The position numbers and the translations under genes are program-made. A DNA stretch of 50,389 bases from Limosilactobacillus alvi. Lineage in GTDB: Bacteria; Bacillota; Bacilli; Lactobacillales; Lactobacillaceae. Positions 7,995-15,459 of the stretch are shown here, piece by piece. Numbering within the stretch: position 1 is the stretch's first letter; each line of letters begins with the position of its first letter. The DNA lies in NCBI RefSeq assembly GCF_016900115.1, contig NZ_JACJJQ010000010.1:1-50389 (forward strand), given 5' to 3'. Below the pieces are notes generated by a model. That model was not told where the DNA came from. It saw only the letters and a list, made by a program, of their open reading frames with translations, and searched no databases.

Positions 7995-8939
7995 ATGAGT
8001 ACAATTAAGGATGTTGCCAAGGCAGCCCAGGTTTCGGTTTCGACAGCTTCGCGGGCGTTAAATGATAATCCACGGATCAGTGATGCGACTATTGCCAAGG
8101 TAAAGGCAATTGCCGAACAATTAAACTACCAACCAAATAGTTCAGCCAAGGCCCTCTCAAAGGGGGAAGTCAATATTGTGGGAGTAGTTTTTCCAGTTAC
8201 AAATGAAACGGCACCGGCAAATCCTTTTCAACTTGATATTATTCGGGGAGCAAACACGGAACTAGTGGATAAAAACTATGTCTTGGCAACTGCAATTTGT
8301 CAGGATAAGGCTAGCCTGCTAAAAAACGTTCAGGCGATGGTTGAACAATCCAAAGTTCATAATTTTTTGGTTCTTTATGCTGAAGAGAAAGATCCGATAG
8401 CCGATTATCTTCGAAAAACCGGCCAAAATTTTGTGGTAGTTGGTCAACCAACGCAAACAACCGACCGTTACATCAACAACGATAATATCTTAGCAGGAAG
8501 GAAAGCAACTAGTTACCTTTTAGAGCATAAGCAAGCCACGGCTCCAATTTTGGTTCGTTCCGCCAAAAAATGGCAGTATGAACAGGATCGCGAAATTGGA
8601 TATCAAGAAGCAATGCTGGCTAAGGGGTTAACACCGCTAGTGTACGAATTAGAAAAAAATGATCCAAAAGCGTTTTTTCTTGAACATCCTACGATTGACG
8701 CAATCATTTCCGTGGATGACATTAATCTTTTGCGCTTCTATAACCAACTTACAACGATTAACTGGCCAACAAGCTTACCAGCAATCTGTTTTAATCGAAG
8801 CCGCTTGCTCAGCCTAGCTAGCCCAACGGCGATTAAGGTTGATATGATGCCGCGGAAATTAGGAGCTAAAGCGGTTCAGTTATTATTCAATCGTAAAACG
8901 CAAAGCCAATTAGTTGGTTTTAAAATTATTGATTCGTAA
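7995..8939 (+). CDS. malR: LacI family regulator of the maltose operon
   Basis: A 314-residue LacI/GalR repressor. The N-terminal helix-turn-helix and hinge are classic (TIKDVAKAAQVSVSTASRAL at 3-22, LNYQPNSSAKALS hinge), followed by a periplasmic-binding-protein-like effector domain ending in FKIIDS. It is encoded immediately upstream, in the same direction, of a sugar MFS transporter and maltose phosphorylase. Two palindromic LacI-type operators sit on that operon's promoter, so it is inferred to be the maltose-responsive regulator. The start ATG at 7995 follows GGGGTGGA; an upstream in-frame ATG at 7947 lacks a site and adds a non-homologous leader. Confidence 0.92.
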   Translation: MSTIKDVAKAAQVSVSTASRALNDNPRISDATIAKVKAIAEQLNYQPNSSAKALSKGEVNIVGVVFPVTNETAPANPFQLDIIRGANTELVDKNYVLATAICQDKASLLKNVQAMVEQSKVHNFLVLYAEEKDPIADYLRKTGQNFVVVGQPTQTTDRYINNDNILAGRKATSYLLEHKQATAPILVRSAKKWQYEQDREIGYQEAMLAKGLTPLVYELEKNDPKAFFLEHPTIDAIISVDDINLLRFYNQLTTINWPTSLPAICFNRSRLLSLASPTAIKVDMMPRKLGAKAVQLLFNRKTQSQLVGFKIIDS

Positions 8940-8968
8940 ACGAAAAAGTTAAAGAAAAATTTTGATCA

Positions 8969-9016
8969 GGGTTTAATTCCTAAATGCCTAGTGCATCGGG
9001 GGATTAAACCCTTTTT
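8969..9016 (+). terminator. Terminator of the LacI-family gene
   Basis: GGGTTTAATTCC pairs with GGGATTAAACCC across a 19-base loop and is followed by TTTTT. It separates the regulator transcript from the maltose-operon promoter 50 bases downstream. Confidence 0.88.
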
Positions 9017-9028
9017 AAGTGATGACTT

Positions 9029-9072
9029 TTGTGCAAACGGTTGTAAAAAAAGTTGCGCAAACGGTTGCACAA
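9029..9072 (+). promoter_or_regulatory. Two LacI-type operators upstream of the maltose operon
   Basis: Operator 1 is at 9029-9048 with core TGCAAACGGTTG. Operator 2 is at 9053-9072, TTGCGCAAACGGTTGCACAA, a near-perfect palindrome. Their centres are 24 bases apart. Both match the general LacI/GalR pattern GCAAACGNTTGC. Operator 2 covers the -35 hexamer, consistent with direct repression by the adjacent LacI-family protein. Confidence 0.85.
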
Positions 9073-9093
9073 ATTGAAGAGCTCTGGTATATT
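9065..9093 (+). promoter_or_regulatory. Maltose operon promoter
   Basis: The -35 is TTGCAC (9065-9070), then a 17-base spacer and -10 TATATT (9088-9093). The -35 lies inside operator 2. A degenerate cre-like site (ATGAAGCGCTTACA, 9111-9124; one half perfect, the other with mismatches) lies just after the expected transcription start and could add CcpA control. Confidence 0.8.
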
Positions 9094-9193
9094 GATACTT
9101 GAAAAGATTTATGAAGCGCTTACACGAATCTCTTGCAATTATTTTCTAGATGCTAATAGTTCTTGGTTAAACAAGAAGAAGGAGATTGAAGAT

Positions 9194-10534
9194 ATGAGTG
9201 AAAAGTCATCAGCAGGGTTACCAGCCTTGTCTAAGAGCATGATTTGGATGATCAACTTCGGGTTCTTGGGGGTTCAAACTGCCTTTACCCTTCAAAGTTC
9301 TCAAATGTCACGAATCTTCCAAACCATCGGAGCTGACCCTAACAATTTAGGATGGTTCTTTATTTTGCCACCACTAGCTGGTCTAATTGTGCAACCAATC
9401 GTTGGTTACTATTCTGACCGGACATGGGCACCGAAGCTTGGGGGACGGCGCTTACCTTATTTGATTTTAGGGACTTTAGTTGCCGTAATCGTGATGTTAC
9501 TGTTGCCAAACTCAGGTAGTTTTGGCTTCGGGTATGGCTCTTTAGCGGCGCTTTGGTTTGGGGCGATTACCGTCGCTTTCTTGGATCTTTCTTCCAACGT
9601 AGCCATGCAACCATTTAAGATGATGGTTGGGGATATGGTTAATGATGATCAAAAGAGTTATGCTTACGGGATCCAAAGTTTCTTATCCAACACCGGGGCG
9701 GTTCTAGCTGCGATCTTCCCATTCCTCTTGACTTGGTTGGGTGTTGCTAATACCGCTAAAAAAGGGGTTGTGCCACAATCCGTAGTTGTTTCTTTCTATG
9801 TTGGGGCCGCTTTGTTAATTATTACGAGTGCCTTTACGGTTTTCCGGGTTAAAGAATATGATCCAGCTACTTACGCTCGTTACCACGGAATTGAAGAAAG
9901 TGATAACACGCAAGGAGGTAACTGGTTTACCCTCCTTAAGCAAGCACCAAAGGCCTTCTGGACTGTTACCTTAGTTCAATTCTTCTGTTGGTTTGCGTTC
10001 CAATACCTCTGGACTTATTCAGCCGGAGCAATCGCCAAGAACGTTTGGAATACGACTAATGCAACTTCCGCTGCTTACCAAGCGGCTGGTAACTGGTATG
10101 GGGTCTTAGCTGCCGTTCAATCAATTGCTGCCGTGGTATGTTCATACATCTTGGCCAAGGTACCAAACAAGTACCACAAAGCTGGTTACGCAACGACTCT
10201 TTTGCTTGGGGCCCTTGGATTTATTTCCGTCTTCTTCATTCACTCACAAGGGGCTCTGATCATTTCATTCGTCTTAGTTGGGATTGCTTGGGCCGGAATG
10301 AACACTTACCCATTAACGATCGTTACTAACGCCCTTTCCGGGAAGCACATGGGGACTTACTTAGGCCTCTTCAATGGATCAATTTGTTTACCACAAATCG
10401 TGGCTTCGCTCGCAAGTTTTGCCCTCTTCCCATTACTTGGTAGTTCCCAAGTAAACATGTTCTTACTTGCCGGGATTGTCTTGGCATGTGGGGCATTGAG
10501 TGTTACGACGATTAAGGAAACTTTTGCTGAATAA
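9194..10534 (+). CDS. malT: MFS sugar transporter, maltose type
   Basis: A 446-residue 12-helix major facilitator of the SLC45/MalT-like group. The signature GYYSDRTWAPKLGGRRLPYL follows the second helix, an expanded form of the MFS loop 2-3 motif seen in disaccharide/proton symporters. It precedes maltose phosphorylase by 32 bases and follows a LacI regulator, so it is inferred to import maltose. The start ATG at 9194 follows AGAAGGAGATTGAAG; the open frame extends upstream through the operator region, but that part is not protein-like. This transporter plus phosphorylase arrangement conserves one ATP per maltose. Substrate identity is from context. Confidence 0.9.
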   Translation: MSEKSSAGLPALSKSMIWMINFGFLGVQTAFTLQSSQMSRIFQTIGADPNNLGWFFILPPLAGLIVQPIVGYYSDRTWAPKLGGRRLPYLILGTLVAVIVMLLLPNSGSFGFGYGSLAALWFGAITVAFLDLSSNVAMQPFKMMVGDMVNDDQKSYAYGIQSFLSNTGAVLAAIFPFLLTWLGVANTAKKGVVPQSVVVSFYVGAALLIITSAFTVFRVKEYDPATYARYHGIEESDNTQGGNWFTLLKQAPKAFWTVTLVQFFCWFAFQYLWTYSAGAIAKNVWNTTNATSAAYQAAGNWYGVLAAVQSIAAVVCSYILAKVPNKYHKAGYATTLLLGALGFISVFFIHSQGALIISFVLVGIAWAGMNTYPLTIVTNALSGKHMGTYLGLFNGSICLPQIVASLASFALFPLLGSSQVNMFLLAGIVLACGALSVTTIKETFAE

Positions 10535-10566
10535 TTTACCTGCTTAGTGAGAAAGGAATTTTACCA

Positions 10567-12819
10567 ATGAAACAAACTTTTGATATTGCACCATGGCACG
10601 TAAAAACAAGTACCTGGTCACCAGAAGATAAGCGACTCCAAGAATCAATGACCAGTTTAGCCAACGAAAATCTTGGGATGCGGGGTTTCTTTGAAGAAGG
10701 TTACTCCGCAGACAAGATGGAAGGGGTTTACCTTGGCGGGGTTTGGTTCCCTGACAAGACCCGGGTTGGTTGGTGGAAAAATGGTTATCCAAAGTACTTT
10801 GGAAAGATGATCAATGCTGTCAACTTCTTGAAGTTACCAATCACGGTTAATGGCGAAGCGCTTGATTTGGCTAAGCAAACACCAACCGACTTTAGTCTCG
10901 ATTTAGATATGAAGCACGGGACCTTTACCCGGACCTTCAACGTTGAAATTGGTGGCGCTAAGTTACATTTCGAATTTGTCCGCTTTGTCAGTGCAGTACA
11001 AAAAGAATTAGTTGGTCAACAAGTAACGATTAAGAACCTTTCTGATCAAGCGGTTAAGGTAACGGTAACGAGTGCGATTAATGGTGACGTCTACAATGAA
11101 GATGCCAACTACGATGAACAATTCTGGGATATTTTGGATCATACCGCTAATGACAATCATGCCCTGTTAGTTTCTAAGACTAAGCCAAATGATTTTGGAA
11201 CCCCACAATTTACGGTGGCAATGAAGACGACTACCAAGACTACGCTCAGTCACTTAAAGGACCAAGTCAGTGAAAAAGAAGTTGCCAATATCTTTGAAGC
11301 TGACTTGGCTGCTGGGGAAAGCACGATTATTGAAAAGCGGACAGTGGTTGCAACTTCCCGTGATTTTGATACTCAAGAAGCTTTGGTTAACCGGGTTGAT
11401 GAATTGAGTGCCCAACTGGATGCCCGGAGCTTTGCGGATCTTTTAAAGGATCACGAGGCTGAATGGCAAGCTCGGTGGGACAAGTCGGATGTGAAGATTA
11501 ATGGGGATGAAGGGGCCCAACAAGGGATTCGTTTCAACCTCTTCCAACTCTTCTCAACTTACTACGGAAATGATTACCGGCTTAACATTAGTCCAAAGGG
11601 CTTTACTGGTGAAAAGTACGGTGGGGCAACTTACTGGGATACTGAAGCATACTGTTTACCAGTTTACCTAGGGGTTTCCAACGCCGAAGTTTCCCGGAAT
11701 CTATTGATGTACCGGTATAACCAATTAGATGGGGCTTACGTCAATGCAAAGGAACAAGGCTTAGCTGGGGCCTTATACCCAATGGTGACCTTCAATGGGA
11801 TTGAGTGCCACAACGAATGGGAAATTACTTTTGAAGAAATTCACCGGAATGGTGACATTGCTTATGCCATCTATAATTACACTAACTACACCGGTGACAA
11901 GTCCTATGTTCTTCACGAAGGGGCAAAGGTCTTAACCGAAATCTCACGGTTCTGGGCTGACCGGGTTCACTACTCTCAACGGGCAAACAAGTACATGCTC
12001 CACGGGGTTACCGGTCCCGACGAATACGATAACAACGTAAACAACGACTGGTACACGAACCTTCTTTGTCAGTGGACTTTGAAGTACACTCTTGAAGTAC
12101 TTGAAGAAGTTGACGAGGAAGTCGCAGCCGACTTAGCCGTTAGTGAAGATGAAAAGCGGAAGTGGAAGTCGATTGTTGATAATATGTACCTTCCATACGA
12201 CGAAGAACGGCGGATCTTCCCTGAAAACGACGGCTTTATGGATAAGGATCTAGTTCCAGTGGGCGAAATTCCAAGTGATCAATTACCATTGAACCAAAAC
12301 TGGTCATGGGATAAGATCTTACGGTCACCTTACGTTAAGCAAGGGGACGTTATTCAAGGAATTTGGGACTTTATGGATGACTTTACCCCAGAAGAAAAGA
12401 AGCGGAACTTTGATTTCTATGAACAATTTACGGTTCACGAATCAAGTCTGTCAGCTTCCGTTTACTCAGTCATCGCTGCTGATATTGGTTACGAAGACAA
12501 GGCCGTTGAAATGTACGAACGGTCTGCACGGCTAGACCTTGATAACTACAACAACGATACGGCTGACGGTCTCCACATTACTTCGATGACTGGGAGCTGG
12601 ATTGACATTGTTCAAGGATTTGCGGGGATGCGGGTTCGTGATGGTAAGCTTTCCTACAAACCATTCTTACCAAAGAAGTGGGATTCCTACCAATTCCGGC
12701 AACAATTCCGCGGCCGGGTTATTGAAATTACCGTTGACCAAAATGGGGCTAAGGCCGAATTGATTAGTGGGGAACCATTAGTCATTGAAATGGCCGGTAA
12801 GGACCTTGAATTAAAGTAG
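10567..12819 (+). CDS. malP: Maltose phosphorylase, GH65
   Basis: A 750-residue glycoside hydrolase family 65 phosphorylase: maltose plus phosphate gives beta-glucose-1-phosphate plus glucose in the cytoplasm. The N-terminal beta-sandwich domain, the (alpha/alpha)6 barrel and the small C-terminal beta domain are all full length. The general acid Glu is at about residue 486 in TGPDEYDNNVNND, and the phosphate-binding TADGLHITSMTGSW segment lies near the end of the barrel. Length and motifs match characterised Lactobacillus maltose phosphorylases rather than kojibiose or trehalose enzymes, though close relatives cannot be fully separated by eye. Codon use is that of a highly expressed gene. Confidence 0.95.
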   Translation: MKQTFDIAPWHVKTSTWSPEDKRLQESMTSLANENLGMRGFFEEGYSADKMEGVYLGGVWFPDKTRVGWWKNGYPKYFGKMINAVNFLKLPITVNGEALDLAKQTPTDFSLDLDMKHGTFTRTFNVEIGGAKLHFEFVRFVSAVQKELVGQQVTIKNLSDQAVKVTVTSAINGDVYNEDANYDEQFWDILDHTANDNHALLVSKTKPNDFGTPQFTVAMKTTTKTTLSHLKDQVSEKEVANIFEADLAAGESTIIEKRTVVATSRDFDTQEALVNRVDELSAQLDARSFADLLKDHEAEWQARWDKSDVKINGDEGAQQGIRFNLFQLFSTYYGNDYRLNISPKGFTGEKYGGATYWDTEAYCLPVYLGVSNAEVSRNLLMYRYNQLDGAYVNAKEQGLAGALYPMVTFNGIECHNEWEITFEEIHRNGDIAYAIYNYTNYTGDKSYVLHEGAKVLTEISRFWADRVHYSQRANKYMLHGVTGPDEYDNNVNNDWYTNLLCQWTLKYTLEVLEEVDEEVAADLAVSEDEKRKWKSIVDNMYLPYDEERRIFPENDGFMDKDLVPVGEIPSDQLPLNQNWSWDKILRSPYVKQGDVIQGIWDFMDDFTPEEKKRNFDFYEQFTVHESSLSASVYSVIAADIGYEDKAVEMYERSARLDLDNYNNDTADGLHITSMTGSWIDIVQGFAGMRVRDGKLSYKPFLPKKWDSYQFRQQFRGRVIEITVDQNGAKAELISGEPLVIEMAGKDLELK

Positions 12820-12835
12820 ACAAAATTTCTAAATA

Positions 12836-12872
12836 AAAAACAGGGCGGAGAAATATTTTTCTTGGCCCTGTT
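12836..12872 (+). terminator. Hairpin between maltose phosphorylase and pgmB
   Basis: AAACAGGGC pairs with GGCCCTGTTT around an AT-rich loop, ending in TTT. It is likely a leaky terminator or mRNA-stability hairpin that lowers pgmB expression relative to the phosphorylase. Confidence 0.65.
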
Positions 12873-12892
12873 TGAATCTTGGAGGAAAACAA

Positions 12893-13558
12893 ATGAAATT
12901 TGAAGAATTAAAAGGGTTTGCTTTTGACTTAGACGGGGTAATTGCGGATACAGCAAAATTTCACAGCCAAGCTTGGCATCAAACTGCTGATAAAGTTGGT
13001 ACCACTTGGACACCAGAATTACAAGAAGCCTTAAAAGGGGTTAGTCGGATGGACTCCTTAGAAATGATTCTAAAAGCTGGTGGCCACGAAAATGACTACA
13101 CCCAAGCCGAAAAAGAAGCTTTGGCCGCGGAAAAGAATGAAAACTACGGGAAATTAATTGCTACTTTAACTCCTGATGATATTTTACCGGGGATGAAGGC
13201 TTTCTTAGATGAATTAGTTGCCAACGGCTACAAGCTTTCCTTGGCTTCCGCTTCAAAGAATGCCCCGAAGATTTTAAAGTACCTTGGGCTTACTGATTAC
13301 TTTGTGGGAATTGTAGATCCAGCAACCTTGCATGCTGGGAAACCCGATCCCGAAATTTTTGCCCGGGCCGCTGAAATTCTTGATTTACCTGCTAACCAGG
13401 TCGCCGGTTTAGAAGATTCTAGTGCTGGGATTGAATCAATTAATGGGGCCGGTGAACTTTCAATTGGGATCGGTTCTCAATTGAAAGCCGCCAAGGTAAT
13501 CTTTAACAGTACCGCTGAAGTTAGCCTCGCTAATATAAAGGCGGCATTGGCGGAATAA
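12893..13558 (+). CDS. pgmB: Beta-phosphoglucomutase
   Basis: A 221-residue HAD-superfamily beta-phosphoglucomutase converting beta-glucose-1-phosphate from maltose phosphorylase to glucose-6-phosphate. The catalytic FDLDGVIADTAKFH motif carries the nucleophile Asp at about residue 12 and the acid/base Asp at 14. The cap region (GVSRMDSLEMIL), SASKNAP (motif II), the Lys-containing GKPDPEIF (motif III) and GLEDSSAGIESI (motif IV) are all present. The start ATG at 12893 follows TTGGAGGAAAAC. It closes the maltose operon and is followed by a copy of the dispersed 3' element. Confidence 0.95.
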   Translation: MKFEELKGFAFDLDGVIADTAKFHSQAWHQTADKVGTTWTPELQEALKGVSRMDSLEMILKAGGHENDYTQAEKEALAAEKNENYGKLIATLTPDDILPGMKAFLDELVANGYKLSLASASKNAPKILKYLGLTDYFVGIVDPATLHAGKPDPEIFARAAEILDLPANQVAGLEDSSAGIESINGAGELSIGIGSQLKAAKVIFNSTAEVSLANIKAALAE

Positions 13559-13589
13559 TCGTTTCAACACTGACTTATTTGTGATATTT

Positions 13590-13754
13590 TGCGGATGGAA
13601 AAAACTCCTTGATGGCTTGCTTGGGATAAGCAGAACGCAGGTTGATTCATTAGCATCGACCTTGCGTTCGCCCTGATCCGCTAAGGCCGTGCTTTGGGGC
13701 GAACCAGCTACGGCTTTGACTGTCGTTGCTGAGTAACATTCGGAGATGAAAGAA
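13590..13754 (+). repeat. Dispersed 3'-UTR structured element, copy B
   Basis: A diverged copy downstream of pgmB in the same orientation. The hairpin tip region reads CGCAGGTTGAT and ATCGACCTTGCG. Relative to other copies an A-T pair is replaced by C-G on both arms, a compensatory change. A short insert (GGGGCGAACCAGCTACGGC) lies between the hairpin and the GAGTAACATTCGGAGATGAA trailer. Confidence 0.8.
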
Positions 13755-13797
13755 AGGGTGAGAAGAAGCCTCGCGTTTCTTTTCACCCTCTTTTTTC
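13755..13797 (+). terminator. Bidirectional terminator between pgmB and the hydrolase
   Basis: AGGGTGAGAAGAA pairs with TTCTTTTCACCCT and is followed by CTTTTTTC on the plus strand. On the minus strand the hairpin follows the stop of the convergent hydrolase gene, so it can serve both. Confidence 0.8.
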
Positions 13798-13841
13798 ATC
13801 TCAAATTTCCAGTCGAGGTAGTGACCAATTATTAACTGAAT

Positions 13842-14657
13842 TTAAAATTGATGATGATCTGATTTCATCCATTCGCAAGCCATGTCAACCCAGTGGGCAA
13901 CGTGGGGTTGGTTACCTTCTGGATGATGAGCAACCAAGCCGTTGGCGATGTCCATGCCGTGAGGGCCGTGCTCAAATAAATGAATTTCCTGGGAAATATT
14001 TTGGGCTTGTTGAGCGAGAAAATAATTTAAACTGTTTTGGGCAGGAACGATTGGATCGTCAACTGTTGCCCAAATAAAAGTTGGCCGGTTAGTAGCGGTG
14101 ACGTGATGACTAGCGCTAAAGAAGGCGGGATCATCTGTCCATTGATTGCGAGTCGTTTGGTCAGTTGGAAAGCCGGCATCAAAATCAATAACGGGATATC
14201 CTAAAACAAGGTCAGTGAAACTGAGGTCACTTGCAGAATAGCCACTTGACTTGGTGAGCCATTCACTATCCCAATAGTCGTTGTAAAGGCCGGCGATTTG
14301 TCCCCCAGCGGAAAAGGCCATTAGGTGAAGGCGATTGTTTAGGTGCCATTCAGACTGGTGAAACTTGATTTGATGAACAGCTTCCGCAACATCAAGTACT
14401 GGGGCTGGATAAAGGGGTGTTTGTTGACTGACAAAGGTGTAGCGGAGAATGAAAACCGCATAGCCTTTAGCTGAGAACGCTAGCGCTGTCTTTTCGGACT
14501 CTTCTTCGGGAATATGAGTCATTGAACCACCTGGAATGATCAAAAGGGGTTCGAAGACTTGAACTTCACTATTAGGAGTTGGTGTTTGTAAGTATGCCGT
14601 CATGGTTGCTTGGGTTGCTCGCTTGGCGCTCTTGAGGGATTGAGTTAAAATTTCCAT
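13842..14657 (-). CDS. Alpha/beta hydrolase (esterase-like)
   Basis: A 271-residue cytoplasmic alpha/beta hydrolase of the BD-FAE / acetyl-esterase type. The oxyanion region IIPGGSM, the nucleophile elbow FSAGGQ (Ser), the acid loop DDPIV (Asp) and GPHG near the C-terminus (His) form a complete triad. Such lactobacillus enzymes hydrolyse short-chain or phenolic esters; the true substrate is unknown. The start ATG at 14657 is preceded by GAAAGAAGTG. An in-frame ATG at 14693 has no ribosome binding site and would overlap the promoter of the divergent GNAT gene. Confidence 0.85.
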   Translation of the reverse strand: MEILTQSLKSAKRATQATMTAYLQTPTPNSEVQVFEPLLIIPGGSMTHIPEEESEKTALAFSAKGYAVFILRYTFVSQQTPLYPAPVLDVAEAVHQIKFHQSEWHLNNRLHLMAFSAGGQIAGLYNDYWDSEWLTKSSGYSASDLSFTDLVLGYPVIDFDAGFPTDQTTRNQWTDDPAFFSASHHVTATNRPTFIWATVDDPIVPAQNSLNYFLAQQAQNISQEIHLFEHGPHGMDIANGLVAHHPEGNQPHVAHWVDMACEWMKSDHHQF

Positions 14658-14697
14658 ATTAACACTTCTTTCAAATATTTTATCTGGAGGCATTATA

Positions 14698-15186
14698 GTG
14701 CAGAATCAAGTTCAAGAAAAGGGATGCTGGTTAACTCCGGATGATCTTCTTAAAGTGCAAGCGTTACTTAGTGACCATGCATTGGCCCTGGCAGCAGGGA
14801 TAACCTTGGTTGCGGACCGCAACATCCAAATTTGGGCATTAAATAATTGGCTTAGCCAACAGCGACTTTGGGGGATCTGGCGTGGAAATGATTTAATTGG
14901 CCTAATCTCTGCCTTTCCATTTAATGAAAAGCAAACGGAATTAGGATATTTACTTCGTCAAAATGAGTGGCACAAAGGAATTATGGGACGTGCAGTTGCG
15001 GCCTTTCTTAAAGCCAATCCAGATAATCATTGGGTTGCTAGGGTTGAACCACAAAACGTGGCCTCTCAACGGATTTTGGTTAAGTGTGGCTTTCAACAAA
15101 TTGCTAAGTCGGCAACTTGGCTTGAATATCAACGGGGATCAGAAAGGGATCCCTTTACTTGCATAAAAAACAGATCCCCGTTATAA
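14698..15186 (+). CDS. GNAT family N-acetyltransferase
   Basis: A 162-residue GNAT resembling the RimJ/RimL-type acetyltransferases. Motif A is degenerate (GYLLRQNEWHKGIMGRAVAAF), and the C-terminal RVEPQNVASQRILVKCGFQ, typical of RimJ/RimL enzymes that modify ribosomal protein N-termini, is well conserved. The substrate is not predictable. The start is GTG after TCTGGAGGC. It is divergently transcribed from the esterase with only about 40 bases between starts. The last codons overlap a terminator stem. Confidence 0.85.
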   Translation: MQNQVQEKGCWLTPDDLLKVQALLSDHALALAAGITLVADRNIQIWALNNWLSQQRLWGIWRGNDLIGLISAFPFNEKQTELGYLLRQNEWHKGIMGRAVAAFLKANPDNHWVARVEPQNVASQRILVKCGFQQIAKSATWLEYQRGSERDPFTCIKNRSPL

Positions 15187-15190
15187 TAAC
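15137..15190 (+). terminator. Terminator overlapping the GNAT stop
   Basis: ACGGGGATC pairs with GATCCCCGT across a loop that includes the end of the coding region. A weak T-poor tail follows. Confidence 0.5.
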
Positions 15191-15203
15191 TAAGATTATT
15201 TAA

Positions 15204-15366
15204 GAAGAGGTTGCATCCTTCAAGAGTAAACCGACCGAGGTAAGCAAGTACCGAAAGGCGGTGGAAAGGGAATGGTGCCGAAACCAAGCGTTCCTTGCTA
15301 AGCGATTGGTTGGGCCGACGTTTAAGAGACGCCGGACTGTCGCGAAAGTCGCGGAGCGCTTCTACG
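15204..15366 (+). promoter_or_regulatory. Lysine riboswitch (L-box)
   Basis: The conserved lysine-riboswitch core strings occur in order: AGAGGTTGC, TTCAAGAGTAA, AAGGGAATGGTGCCGAAAC, GGTTGGGCCGACGTTT, GACGCCGGACTGTC and GGAGCGCTTCT. Lysine binding is known to stabilise a terminator downstream in Bacillota, and one is present at 15385. This identifies the following permease as a lysine transporter. Confidence 0.95.
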
Positions 15367-15384
15367 ATCGTACTAATTAATAGT

Positions 15385-15420
15385 GGGGTTGACCGAGCGT
15401 TTGGTGGTTAGCCCCTTTTC
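15385..15420 (+). terminator. Lysine riboswitch expression-platform terminator
   Basis: GGGGTTGACC pairs fully with GGTTAGCCCC (including G-U pairs) and is followed by TTTTCTT. It lies between the riboswitch aptamer and the permease start, so it is the regulated terminator. Confidence 0.88.
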
Positions 15421-15459
15421 TTATACAATTATTTAAGATTAATTTAGGAGGAATAAGTT

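Noticed and set aside
12836-12872. Riboswitch between maltose phosphorylase and pgmB
   Set aside because: Only one simple hairpin of terminator type fits in the 73-base gap.
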